Below are positions 15,892 to 24,303 of a stretch of DNA of 39,571 bases, piece by piece. Source of the stretch: Planctomycetota bacterium. Its GTDB lineage: Bacteria; Planctomycetota; Phycisphaerae; FEN-1346; JAACEH01. Below the pieces are notes generated by a model that saw nothing but the letters and a program-made list of their open reading frames with translations, had not been told where the DNA came from and made no database searches. The stretch's first letter is position 1. Each line of letters starts with the position of its first letter. The stretch covers positions 1-39,571 of the forward strand of contig JAFGPY010000154.1 in NCBI GenBank assembly GCA_016935955.1, written 5' to 3'. Made by a program: the position numbers and the translations under genes.

Positions 15892-16688
15892 CCGCCATGA
15901 ACGAAACGCCGAATATCAAGATCACGACGCAGGCCCAACCGCCGCAGGACAACGCCCATAGGGACCGGGCCGTCGAGCCGGAGTATGCCGCTGTCAGCGT
16001 CATGGCCATCCTGGCGCTGATCCTGGCGGGCATTGGGGCGCTGGCCCTGCTGCCGAAGCAGGCCTACGTCCTTATCCCGGGTCTGCCCTACAAGGCCCCG
16101 ATCCTGCTTGTTCTTCCGGTGGCATCCTTCTTCTTCGCCCTGCTGGCCCGCCGGAAGATCGTCTGCAGCGAAGGAACGCTGGTCGGCCTGCGTGCGGCCA
16201 ATACGGCCGTGATGCTCTCGGCGGCCTTTGTGCTCGGGTCCATCGGCTTGCACGGCTACCTGCAGCACCGCCAGTACACGTTGAACGAAGCGATGCTGGC
16301 CGATGCACAGCATTACCTCGACAGGATTCTGCAGGACGACTACGAGGGTGTCTATAACGAGATGATGGCCAACAATCCGGCTCTGGCGGCGACCGGCTTG
16401 TCGCTCAAACGTTTTCGTTCGGAGATTCGCGGCGTGCTGAACTCGGGCGGCGATTACTATGGCCGCAACTTGCAAAGCCAGGATGTGAGAGTGCCCGACG
16501 ACCCGAGCCAGCCGGCGGAGATTCAGGGGCGTGTCGTCCACCGATTCCACTTCAAGAAGGGCGCCGTCGACCTGACGTTCGTTTTCGCCCAACGCAACGG
16601 CCAGTGGAAGCTCATGGTAGTCGGCCAGACCGTGACTGCCGAATTCCCGAAACCGGGCAGCGTCCCCAAGAAACGCTACGAACTGTAA
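15888..16688 (+). CDS. Membrane protein of unknown function co-translated with the PP2C gene
   Basis: Not recognised. The 266-aa product has a charged cytoplasmic N terminus, three predicted membrane helices (about residues 36-55, 70-87 and 104-122), then a soluble C-terminal domain of about 140 residues. That domain starts with an amphipathic helical part and ends with beta-rich text (VVHRFHFKKGAVDLTFVF, then NGQWKLMVVGQTV), resembling an NTF2-like or DUF4878-type fold. The start overlaps the PP2C stop (ATGA), which argues for coupled translation and perhaps related function. A second ATG three codons in is possible. The stop lies 2 bases from the end of the convergent murA. Confidence 0.75.
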   Translation: MTAMNETPNIKITTQAQPPQDNAHRDRAVEPEYAAVSVMAILALILAGIGALALLPKQAYVLIPGLPYKAPILLVLPVASFFFALLARRKIVCSEGTLVGLRAANTAVMLSAAFVLGSIGLHGYLQHRQYTLNEAMLADAQHYLDRILQDDYEGVYNEMMANNPALAATGLSLKRFRSEIRGVLNSGGDYYGRNLQSQDVRVPDDPSQPAEIQGRVVHRFHFKKGAVDLTFVFAQRNGQWKLMVVGQTVTAEFPKPGSVPKKRYEL

Positions 16689-16690
16689 TC

Positions 16691-17980
16691 CTATTCTCTG
16701 GGCAATTCGCCCGCTGGCTGCTCCTTGCGACGAATGTCGGCCCCGAGCTTGCGGAGCTTGACGTCCAGGTTCTCGTAACCGCGGTCCAGGTGGTAGATGC
16801 GGCGGACCTCGGTCTCACCGTCGGCAATCAGGCCGGCGAGCACAAGTGCGGCCGAAGCCCGGAGGTCACTGGCCATAACCGGCGCACCCGACAGTCGTCG
16901 CACCCCGTGGACGATGGCCATGTTGTTCTCCTTGCGAATGTCGGCGCCCATGCGGTTCAACTCGGCCACGTGCATGAACCGGTCGGGGAATATCTTCTCA
17001 GTCACCACGCTGATGCCGTCGGTCAGGCACAACAGGGCCATAAGCTGGGCCTGCAGGTCGGTCGGGTAACCCGGAAAAGCCAGCGTCGTCACGTCAACGG
17101 GCTTGAAGCGTTTGCGACCGACGACGGCCACGGCCTCGCCATCGCGGGAGACCTTGACGCCCATTTCCTGGAGTTTGTGCAGCGGGGCCATGAGGTGATC
17201 CCAGCGGGCGTTCTCGACGGTGACGCGGCCGCCCGTGGCCGCACCGGCCATCAGCAACGTGCCGGCTTCGATGCGGTCGGGGATGACGTCGATGCTTGCA
17301 GCCTTAAGCTTGTCGACGCCGGTGATCTCGACGCGCGGCGTGCCGATGCCGTTAATGCGGGCTCCCATGGCCACGAGCATCTGGGCCAGGTTCTGCACTT
17401 CGGGCTCGCAGGCCGCCGCCTCGATGATCGTCGTGCCGTGGGCCAGCGTGGCGGCCATCATGATGTTGGCCGTCCCGAGGACGGTGCTGCCGAAAGCGCC
17501 GCCCAGGTAGAGTTCGCGTCCCTTCAGACCGCGCGGCACGGCGCACTCGAGGTACCCGTGCTCGGTCCGGATGCGGGCCCCGAGAGTAGCCAGGCCCTTG
17601 ACGTGCAGGTCCACGGGCCGCGAGCCGATGTTGCATCCGCCGGGCTGGCTGATGCGGGCCTTGCGCCGCCGGGCCAGCAGTGGGCCCATGACACAGATGC
17701 CAGCACGCATCGTCCGCATGATGTCGTACGGAGCCTCGACGTTGGACTCGTCGGTGACCTCGATCTCGAGCGTGCCGCCCTTGCGCTCGACCTCGACGCC
17801 GAGCACGCGCAGGAGCTTGCTCATGGTGCGGATGTCCATCAGGTCGGGCACGTTGTGCAGTTGCGTCCGTCCTTCGGCCAACAGGGCTGCCGCCATCATC
17901 GGCAACGCGGCGTTCTTCGAACCTCCCGCACGAACCGTTCCCTGAAGCGGCTTGCCGCCGCGAATGACCATCATGTCCAT
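16691..17980 (-). CDS. murA: UDP-N-acetylglucosamine 1-carboxyvinyltransferase
   Basis: First committed step of peptidoglycan synthesis: transfers enolpyruvate from PEP to UDP-GlcNAc. The 429-aa length is normal. K22 in GGSKNAALP and C116 in QPGGCNIGSRPVDLH match the catalytic lysine and the fosfomycin-target cysteine. AFPGYPTDLQAQ carries the conserved aspartate. Having cysteine, not aspartate, at 116 predicts fosfomycin sensitivity of the enzyme. The start is ATG at 17980; ATGs at codons 3 and 4 are alternatives. It runs convergent with the membrane protein gene. It is evidence that this organism makes peptidoglycan, relevant for a planctomycete-like genome. Confidence 0.97.
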   Translation of the reverse strand: MDMMVIRGGKPLQGTVRAGGSKNAALPMMAAALLAEGRTQLHNVPDLMDIRTMSKLLRVLGVEVERKGGTLEIEVTDESNVEAPYDIMRTMRAGICVMGPLLARRRKARISQPGGCNIGSRPVDLHVKGLATLGARIRTEHGYLECAVPRGLKGRELYLGGAFGSTVLGTANIMMAATLAHGTTIIEAAACEPEVQNLAQMLVAMGARINGIGTPRVEITGVDKLKAASIDVIPDRIEAGTLLMAGAATGGRVTVENARWDHLMAPLHKLQEMGVKVSRDGEAVAVVGRKRFKPVDVTTLAFPGYPTDLQAQLMALLCLTDGISVVTEKIFPDRFMHVAELNRMGADIRKENNMAIVHGVRRLSGAPVMASDLRASAALVLAGLIADGETEVRRIYHLDRGYENLDVKLRKLGADIRRKEQPAGELPRE

Positions 17981-18015
17981 AAAGCCGCTCGCTCCAATTG
18001 CTGGTGTGTTGGGAC

Positions 18016-18063
18016 TTGACCCTGACGGTCCGCTAGCCTACTACGTGCACCGAAAAGTTGCAA
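18016..18063. promoter_or_regulatory. Possible overlapping divergent promoters between murA and the DUF4139 gene
   Basis: Plus strand: TTGACC (18016-18021), 17 bases, TACTAC (18039-18044). Minus strand: TTGCAA (18058-18063), 17 bases, TAGGCT (18035-18040). Both have good spacing but weak -10 boxes. They overlap, so polymerase could not use both at once. The rest of 17981-18249 shows no gene. Confidence 0.3.
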
Positions 18064-18249
18064 GCGTGAGGGCGCCGGCGGTCTCGATTTGCCTTGACGG
18101 CGGCAGAGGTCCGTCGTCGCCGCCCCGACATCATGCTATCATGAACCTGTCAGCAAATCCGTTTTGTCTGGAACACGGTGAAGGAAAGCGCATCCAAGAA
18201 TCACGAGCAGCCAATGCGGAAAGTCTCTCTACGGACTGAAAGGAGCCGG

Positions 18250-19704
18250 ATGATGACCAGGAATGCAATGATCCTTCTGTTGTGCCTTGCCTGCGGCGGA
18301 CTTGCGGCATCGGCGGCCCGGGCCCAGGGCGAGCCCGGGGTGGCCGTGACGGTCTACAACCAGGGCTACGCGGTAGTCAAGGAGGACCGCGTGGTGGAGA
18401 TTCCCGACGCCGAGTCGGTGATCAAGTTCACGGACGTGGCCCAGTACATCGACCCGACGAGTGTCTACTTCAAGAGCCTGACCGATCCGGACGGCACCGG
18501 CGTGCTGGAGCAGAACTACGAGTTCGACCTCGTGAGCGCCGACAAGCTGCTGGCCAAGTACATCGACCGGTCGCTGAGCGTCTGGACGACCAACGGCAAG
18601 AAGTACGAGGGCTCGCTGATGTCGTACGACGCCGGCCAGCTGGTGCTGAAGACTCCCGACGGCATCGCCATGATCCAACGGGCGAACAACGTCCAGGACA
18701 TTCAGTTCGGCGCCCTGCCCGAGGGGCTGCTCACAAAGCCGACGCTGGTCTGGAAGGTGGCCGCCGGCAAGACCGGCCGGCACCTCGTACGAATGGCCTA
18801 CCAGACGACGAGGATGGACTGGCGGGCCGACTACAACGTGGTCACGGACAAGGACGACACGAAAGTGGACGTGGCCGGATGGGTGACGGTGACGAACAAC
18901 TCCGGAGCCACGTACAAGAACGCGCGGCTGAAGCTCATCGCCGGAGACGTGCGGCGGGTCCAGCCGCCCGTGCCGCAGGCGCGTGCCTTCGAGGGGCGGG
19001 CGCGCGGTGCGGCAGCCCTGGATGCCGCGATGCCCGAGGAGAAGGCCTTCTTCGAGTATCACCTCTACACGTTCCCGAACCGCACGACGCTCAATGACAA
19101 CCAGGTGAAGCAACTCCAGTTGCTCAGCGCTTCGAATGTGGGCGTCGAGAAGGTGTATGTCTACGAGGCCTCGACGGGCCGATACTGGGGCGGCACGTAT
19201 ACTGACCGCAGCTACGGGCAGTCGGGCAACAAGAAGGTCAAGGTGATGCTGGAAATCGCCAACACCAAGGGCAACCATCTGGGCAAGCCCCTGCCGGCCG
19301 GGAAGGTCCGCGTGTTCAAGCGCGACGAGGCTGACAACTCGCTGGAGTTCATCGGCGAGGACCAGATCGACCACACCAAGGAAACCGACACGGTGAAGCT
19401 CTACGTGGGCAACGCGTTTGACGTGAACGGCGAACGCGAGGTGATGGACTTCAAGGTCGAGACCGGCCGCAAGTGGATGCAGGAGAAGATTCGCATCACG
19501 CTGACCAGCGCCAAGGACGAGCCGGTGACGGTCAAGGTGGTGGAGAAGTTGCTGCGGGCCCTCACGTGGCGGATCACCGAAAAGAGCGACGCATTCACCA
19601 AGGAGGACGCGCACACGGCGCATTTCGATGTCGAGGTGCCGGCCAAGAAGGGTGACGAGCCGGGCAAGAAGGTGATCGAGTACACGGTGGAGTACACCTG
19701 GTAG
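18250..19704 (+). CDS. Exported DUF4139-family protein
   Basis: Function not established for the family. The 484-aa product has a signal peptide ending near ARAQG (about residue 25). A beta-rich N-terminal half starts VTVYNQGYAVVKEDR and contains the family signature PTSVYFKSLTDPDGTGVLEQNYEFDLV. The DUF4139 body follows with GWVTVTNNSGATYKNARLKLIAGDV and a C-terminal VVEKLLRALTWRI region. The ATG at 18250 is chosen because AGGAG lies 4-8 bases upstream and the signal peptide begins there; a GTG at 18178 is unlikely. A terminator follows at 19743. It is transcribed alone, directly before the ECF sigma operon, and could be part of an envelope-stress response; that link is inference. Confidence 0.85.
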   Translation: MMTRNAMILLLCLACGGLAASAARAQGEPGVAVTVYNQGYAVVKEDRVVEIPDAESVIKFTDVAQYIDPTSVYFKSLTDPDGTGVLEQNYEFDLVSADKLLAKYIDRSLSVWTTNGKKYEGSLMSYDAGQLVLKTPDGIAMIQRANNVQDIQFGALPEGLLTKPTLVWKVAAGKTGRHLVRMAYQTTRMDWRADYNVVTDKDDTKVDVAGWVTVTNNSGATYKNARLKLIAGDVRRVQPPVPQARAFEGRARGAAALDAAMPEEKAFFEYHLYTFPNRTTLNDNQVKQLQLLSASNVGVEKVYVYEASTGRYWGGTYTDRSYGQSGNKKVKVMLEIANTKGNHLGKPLPAGKVRVFKRDEADNSLEFIGEDQIDHTKETDTVKLYVGNAFDVNGEREVMDFKVETGRKWMQEKIRITLTSAKDEPVTVKVVEKLLRALTWRITEKSDAFTKEDAHTAHFDVEVPAKKGDEPGKKVIEYTVEYTW

Positions 19705-19742
19705 GCCAGCATTGGCAGGACCATCTGACGGCGAACGAGAAC

Positions 19743-19775
19743 CGCCCGGGGCAAGACCGCTCCGGGCGTCCTTTT
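19743..19775 (+). terminator. Intrinsic terminator after the DUF4139 gene
   Basis: A 10-bp stem (19743-19752 with 19759-19768, one G-T pair) closes a 6-base loop. TCCTTTT follows. It lies 39 bases after the stop codon and separates this gene from the ECF sigma operon. Confidence 0.75.
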
Positions 19776-19910
19776 GCGCCGCCGGCGGGCGGAAAGCCTT
19801 GCGCATCAGGCCGCCAAAATCGTAAAGGTTCTTGAAGCATCTCTTTGAGTTCGGCACAATACAGTCCTATGAGGACGGTGTAATGGACTGCGCCGATTTT
19901 TCTCATTTGT

Positions 19911-19938
19911 GGAACCTCCCACCCCCGTGGGCGTCTAA
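19911..19938 (+). promoter_or_regulatory. ECF-type promoter, probably autoregulated
   Basis: GGAAC (19911-19915) and CGTC (19932-19935, within GCGTCTAA) are 16 bases apart. This is the -35/-10 layout used by many RpoE-like sigma factors. The site lies 17 bases upstream of the ECF sigma gene start, giving a very short leader that just contains a GTGAGG Shine-Dalgarno sequence. Confidence 0.6.
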
Positions 19939-19955
19939 GAAAGCGACGGTGAGGC

Positions 19956-20546
19956 ATGGCTCGTGTGGATGCTCAAGGTTGGCCGGCTGACGGCGAACTG
20001 GTTGAGCAGTGCCGCAACGGGAAAGCCGAGGCCTTCCAGACGCTGGTCGAGCGGTACCAGGACCGTGTCTACAACACGGCTTACCGCATGATCGGCTTCG
20101 AGGAAGATGCCCGCGACATCGTCCAGGACGCCTTTTTGAAGGCCTATCAGAATCTGGACCGGTTTCGCGGGGAGTCGGGGTTCTACACCTGGGTCTTTCG
20201 CATCGCCGTGAACCTCTGCCTGAGCCATCGCCGCAAGGCGCAGCGTTTGCGGCTGGTGATGCCGACGGACGATCCCGAAGGCATGGCCCAGGCCACCCAC
20301 CAGGCGCAGAAACTGGTCGATCCACCGGAGGCGGCCATGGAAGCCGTGGAAACCGAACGACGTGTCAGCGAGGCGTTGCAGCACCTGGATTCGGATCATC
20401 GTGCCGCCGTGGTGCTTCGCGACATCGAGGGGTTGGACTATCAGACCATTTCGAGCATTCTTGATGTTCCGCCCGGCACTGTCAAATCGCGCATTCACCG
20501 AGCGCGGATGTTGCTGCGGGACCAGTTGAAAGACCTGATCGCGTAG
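19956..20546 (+). CDS. ECF-family RNA polymerase sigma factor
   Basis: The 196-aa product has region 2 (about residues 25-95: AFQTLVERYQDRVYNTAYRM, DIVQDAFLKAYQNLDRFRG, FYTWVFRIAVN) and region 4 with a helix-turn-helix (about 140-190: LDYQTISSILDVPPGTVKSR). This is the RpoE/SigW-like two-domain build. The ATG at 19956 is preceded by GTGAGG. The next gene, 26 bases on, encodes a zinc-finger membrane protein, so this is a sigma/anti-sigma pair. The ECF-type promoter in front suggests that the factor activates its own operon. The regulon is unknown. Confidence 0.95.
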   Translation: MARVDAQGWPADGELVEQCRNGKAEAFQTLVERYQDRVYNTAYRMIGFEEDARDIVQDAFLKAYQNLDRFRGESGFYTWVFRIAVNLCLSHRRKAQRLRLVMPTDDPEGMAQATHQAQKLVDPPEAAMEAVETERRVSEALQHLDSDHRAAVVLRDIEGLDYQTISSILDVPPGTVKSRIHRARMLLRDQLKDLIA

Positions 20547-20572
20547 CCGGGGAGTGGTTGAACGAGGACCGA

Positions 20573-22969
20573 ATGATGTTGTGTGACAAGATTCAGGACA
20601 ATCTCTCTGCCTATATCGACGGCGAAGCGGGACCGCAGTTGACCGCCGAGGTCGATCAGCACCTTCGCGAGTGCGGCCAGTGCCGGGCGATGCTCGAGCA
20701 GTTGCGCAAAGTCTCCAGCCTGCTCAACACGATGCCGCAGCACACCGCCCCGTCGACCCTGGCCGAGGACGTGCAGAGCCGCCTGGAGCGGCAGATGCTG
20801 ATGGACGTCGGCAACGAGCCTGAACCGCTGGCCACGCATGCCGACCGTCGCCTGCCGCAACGCCGACCGGCCATGTGGCCGCGTGTGGCCGCCGTGGCCG
20901 CCTGCCTGCTCCTGGTGGCGGGAATCACGGCCCTGCTGACTCCCTTGGGCGATCACAAGGACACGCGAGCCCTGGCGCCTGAAGCCGTGAAGGACCAGAA
21001 GATCGCCTCCGCGGACAGTTCCAGTTTGGTGGACAAGGATGCCGTCTCGGCGAATGCCGCAAAACAGAACATCGACGATCTGGCCGGCACCCATCTGACC
21101 TACAAGAACGGCTTGACCTCCGACGGGCAGGCGGACTCCGGCATGAAGGAGGTTTACGGCTACCCGAAGAGCGCCCACGACGTCAGCGCAAGCAACCGCT
21201 GGAAAACATCCCGTGGGTCGGCCGAAGGTTCGCAGCAACTCGACATCACGGCCACCGGTGGCGGCGCGGGCGGACAGGCGAATCTCGAAGCGGTTACGGA
21301 AGGCCGTCGGCCGACGTCGCAATCGATTGCAACCCAATTGGGACAACTGCGACGTGCCCGGGCCGCCGCCGCTGGGGACAACACGCTGTACTTGGTGGCC
21401 AGCGACGCGGAACTAGGCGAGGAGGCCATCAACAATGCCCTGGCCCAAGCGGGAGTCCTCAACGCCAGGCAGTGGCGCACGGAAACGGCGCCACTGCAGG
21501 CAATCTCAGGCACTGTGCCGGGCGAGGCCGGTTGGACGATTCAACGGAGACTGAAGGATCGGAATGCCAAGAAAGCCGAGGCGGTGAACGAGAATACCGA
21601 ATCCGTGGAAGTCATCACGATCGAGGCCGAGGTGGATGCCGCGCAGGCGGCCACGCTGAACCTGCTGGTGGCCAACAGCGACACCCTGACCGTGGGCGAC
21701 CGGAGCAACGGTATCTTCGCTCAAGCGGCACCGACGCAACGGATGATGCAACAAGTACCTCGCGACGCGCGGTACCGGATGTTGGCCGACAACGAGATCA
21801 TCCGAACCAACATGATGGAGCAGCAGAGGAACCTGCCCCACCGGGTGATGGAATCGAAGTCCGCTTTTCGGTGGACGGGCCAGCAGAAGGAACAAGCCAA
21901 GGCGGAGGGCCAGACCGCAACAGACCTGACCGTACGGAGGGACGGCGGCATACAGGGTAAGATGGCCACCGAATCCGAGGAGTCGGCGGCTGGTACGGCC
22001 ACGGGCGAGACATCCCAGGCGGCCCAATCGCAGCAACCGTCACAGACGGCCCCGCAGGAAGTGCAACCGCCGAACGAACAAGGAGAAGCCGACTCTCTCA
22101 GCCAGCTTCGGCAGCAGGAACGCGAGAGCCAGACGCAGCCTGCGACTTCTCCGCAGCCCGTTGCGGAACCTGCCGAGGAGGCCATCGCGGCTGAGGAGAA
22201 ACGGATGGCTCCTGCCGAAGGGACGGTCGACACAGACGTGGACAAGAAGACGGACGAGGATGGAGCCGAGGCCAAGGAGCCCCGCAGCCGTCCGGCCGCG
22301 GAGTTCTTCGCCGACGTGCCGCCGGGCGATGCGCCCGCCCGTCCTGAAGATGACACGTACAAGAAGCGGGCTGACACAAAACCGGCCGAGAGCAGCGAGA
22401 AGAGCACCGAAGAGGAGAATTCGATTCTCTCCGGCACGCGGCGACCTTCGGTACCGGCATCGCCAGCCAAGGGCGAGACTACTGCGAGGCAAAGCGGCGA
22501 CGAGCCCCCTTCCGCCGCCATGCCGGCGCAGAAGCTGGCCGATACTCCGGAGGTGCGGCCGAATGTGGCCACGCAGATCGCCGAGGATCTGCCGGACCAC
22601 GGGGATCAGGTGCCGAGGATGGGACTAGAATTGCCCGACCTTGGACAAAGCCAGCCGCAGAATCAGCACGATGCGGCCGGGACTCCGGCGTATGACAAGA
22701 CCGTCGAGGGCGACGAGTGGGAGGAAGGCCGGGAAGGCGGTCTCCTGCTGCCGATCGTGATTCAACTGGTGGTCCACCGTGACGCCTCGCAGACCGCGGC
22801 GGGACGCCAAGCGGTCATGGGGGCCGAAGTTCATGTGGACGATGCCGCGGACATGTCTGCAAACGATGTGGATGCGACAGCCCGCCCGAATGCTGAGCCT
22901 GTGGAGTCTCAGGCCACACCTCAGGCCCCGTCCCACGAGAGCGAAATGGACCGGCCCACGCAGCCGTAG
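20573..22969 (+). CDS. Very long membrane-anchored zinc-finger anti-sigma-like protein
   Basis: The 798-aa product begins with a zinc-binding anti-sigma domain: C4 and H30-x3-C34-x2-C37, in HLRECGQC. One membrane helix spans about residues 103-123 (RVAAVAACLLLVAGITALL). The remaining 675 residues would lie outside the cytoplasm. They include a possibly folded part (about 235-420, from NTLYLVASDAELGEE to about NEIIRTNMM), then a long E/A/Q/T/P-rich low-complexity stretch (about 440-690), then a short C-terminal segment with a hydrophobic strand (LLLPIVIQLVV). Typical ZAS anti-sigma proteins have about 200-250 residues. ATG at 20573 is preferred for its GAGGA box; TTG at 20558 is an alternative. 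It is in an operon with the ECF sigma factor. Confidence 0.85.
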   Translation: MMLCDKIQDNLSAYIDGEAGPQLTAEVDQHLRECGQCRAMLEQLRKVSSLLNTMPQHTAPSTLAEDVQSRLERQMLMDVGNEPEPLATHADRRLPQRRPAMWPRVAAVAACLLLVAGITALLTPLGDHKDTRALAPEAVKDQKIASADSSSLVDKDAVSANAAKQNIDDLAGTHLTYKNGLTSDGQADSGMKEVYGYPKSAHDVSASNRWKTSRGSAEGSQQLDITATGGGAGGQANLEAVTEGRRPTSQSIATQLGQLRRARAAAAGDNTLYLVASDAELGEEAINNALAQAGVLNARQWRTETAPLQAISGTVPGEAGWTIQRRLKDRNAKKAEAVNENTESVEVITIEAEVDAAQAATLNLLVANSDTLTVGDRSNGIFAQAAPTQRMMQQVPRDARYRMLADNEIIRTNMMEQQRNLPHRVMESKSAFRWTGQQKEQAKAEGQTATDLTVRRDGGIQGKMATESEESAAGTATGETSQAAQSQQPSQTAPQEVQPPNEQGEADSLSQLRQQERESQTQPATSPQPVAEPAEEAIAAEEKRMAPAEGTVDTDVDKKTDEDGAEAKEPRSRPAAEFFADVPPGDAPARPEDDTYKKRADTKPAESSEKSTEEENSILSGTRRPSVPASPAKGETTARQSGDEPPSAAMPAQKLADTPEVRPNVATQIAEDLPDHGDQVPRMGLELPDLGQSQPQNQHDAAGTPAYDKTVEGDEWEEGREGGLLLPIVIQLVVHRDASQTAAGRQAVMGAEVHVDDAADMSANDVDATARPNAEPVESQATPQAPSHESEMDRPTQP

Positions 22970-22976
22970 CGCGGCG

Positions 22977-24050
22977 TCAGGCCGAATCCGACGACCGAGG
23001 CTGGTGGCTTGGCGCGGTCATGGCCGTGTGCGCGAGGGAAGGAATGCGGGGAGCAGCCTTGCCCGAATCGGGGCGGTAACCGAACAGCCGCACCAATCCC
23101 CCCACTGCAGCAGGACAGAACTGCTTGCCGGAATTGACGAGGATTTCCTCGACCGAGTCGTGCTGGGAGCGTCGCGACCGGTAGGGGCGCTCCTGGGTCA
23201 GAGCCACATAGGCGTCGGCGACGCCGATGATTCTTGCCCCCAGGGGAATCTCCTTGCCCTTCATGGCCCTGGGATATCCCTGACCGTCGTACCGTTCGTG
23301 ATGGTGCCGCACGGAGGCGGTAATTTCGGGATTCTGAAACAGGTTGTTGACAATCTTCTCGCTGATGGAGACGTGCGTCTTGAGGTGCTCACGTTCGTCG
23401 CAGGTAAGCTGCTCTCTTTTATTGACGACTTCGTCGCGAAGGGCAACGCGTCCCACGTCGTGCAACAGTGCCGCGACGACGATCTCCTTGGAGGTGCGGG
23501 ACGGAAGCCTGAGGACGTGGGCAAGTCGGCTGGCCAACAGCGCAACGTCCTTTGAGAACCCTGCCAGATACTTCTCCTTGGCCTCCACGGCGGCAATCAA
23601 AGCATGAATGCTCCGCAGCATCGCCGGGTTGGTTTTTTCGTTGCGTGAGAGTTCCTTGTGCCAAACGCCGTCCCAGTGAACCGCAGCCTGGACCACATCA
23701 ACAGGCCCGAACGGCCAGAGCAGGACGTCGCGAACCCCTGCATGCATCAGCTCCTGCAGGAGTTTCTCGTCGGACCTCTTCGCAAGAACAACAAGAATGG
23801 GGCTGCCGTGAACGTGGCGAAGCGCCTGCATGCCTTCGAAGATGGACCGGTCCGGAACGACGATATCGGCGAACTCGGCCGCATCGACAAAGACCACGGT
23901 GGGCTTCATGGGCAAAGAGATGTTTACGGCCTCGGCCAGGGAGCCCGCCACGAAGCACTCCCACCCCTGGGCCTTGAAGGCCGCAGAGCAAGTTCGCCGG
24001 AATCCATCCGTGGGCGCAATGACCAGTACAGCGTGCTTTAGACGTGCCAT
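22977..24050 (-). CDS. Degenerate receiver fused to an HD-GYP domain
   Basis: The 357-aa product has an N-terminal receiver-like domain (about residues 5-125) and an HD-GYP domain (about 155-330), which in active members hydrolyses cyclic di-GMP. The HD pair (197-198, LLHDVGR), H226, HHHERYDGQGYP (249-260) and a later ADAY are present. However, the first histidine of the superfamily (normally GHS) reads GFS, with F165. In the receiver, D56 may be the phospho-acceptor, but the acidic pair reads APTD and the conserved lysine of KPF is tryptophan (LLWPF), so phosphorylation is doubtful. The ATG at 24050 starts the receiver fold. It is convergent with the anti-sigma gene and divergent from the paralogue pair. 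Confidence 0.85.
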   Translation of the reverse strand: MARLKHAVLVIAPTDGFRRTCSAAFKAQGWECFVAGSLAEAVNISLPMKPTVVFVDAAEFADIVVPDRSIFEGMQALRHVHGSPILVVLAKRSDEKLLQELMHAGVRDVLLWPFGPVDVVQAAVHWDGVWHKELSRNEKTNPAMLRSIHALIAAVEAKEKYLAGFSKDVALLASRLAHVLRLPSRTSKEIVVAALLHDVGRVALRDEVVNKREQLTCDEREHLKTHVSISEKIVNNLFQNPEITASVRHHHERYDGQGYPRAMKGKEIPLGARIIGVADAYVALTQERPYRSRRSQHDSVEEILVNSGKQFCPAAVGGLVRLFGYRPDSGKAAPRIPSLAHTAMTAPSHQPRSSDSA

Positions 24051-24182
24051 GGGGCCGCTCCGCAATATCGCCTTGCACCACAGTTGCTTCTGCGAAACAA
24101 CCGCGCCCCCCCGTAGTGCACATATCGGCATTTTGCCTTATTAACTTCACTCTGAAATCAGTTTTCTGTCCTCACATAGAAC

Positions 24183-24210
24183 TTCTTGCCGTGCCGGGGG
24201 TTGGTATAAT
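24183..24210 (+). promoter_or_regulatory. Extended -10 promoter for the first paralogue
   Basis: TATAAT at 24205-24210 is preceded by TGG (24202-24204), forming a perfect extended -10 element. TTCTTG (24183-24188) lies 16 bases upstream as a weak -35 box. The predicted start near 24217 leaves a leader of about 87 bases before the ATG at 24304. Confidence 0.65.
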
Positions 24211-24303
24211 TGGTGGCAGGAACAAGCCTTCGCGCTCGGCATAGGGAAAACTACCAGGCGCGACAGACGCGTGTCGCGCCGGAACCAATCCCGTGAGGCA
24301 GCC

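Noticed and set aside
18229..19857. 542-codon minus-strand frame opposite the DUF4139 gene
   Set aside because: It is antisense to a well-supported exported protein, with V/L/H/R-rich composition typical of shadow frames.
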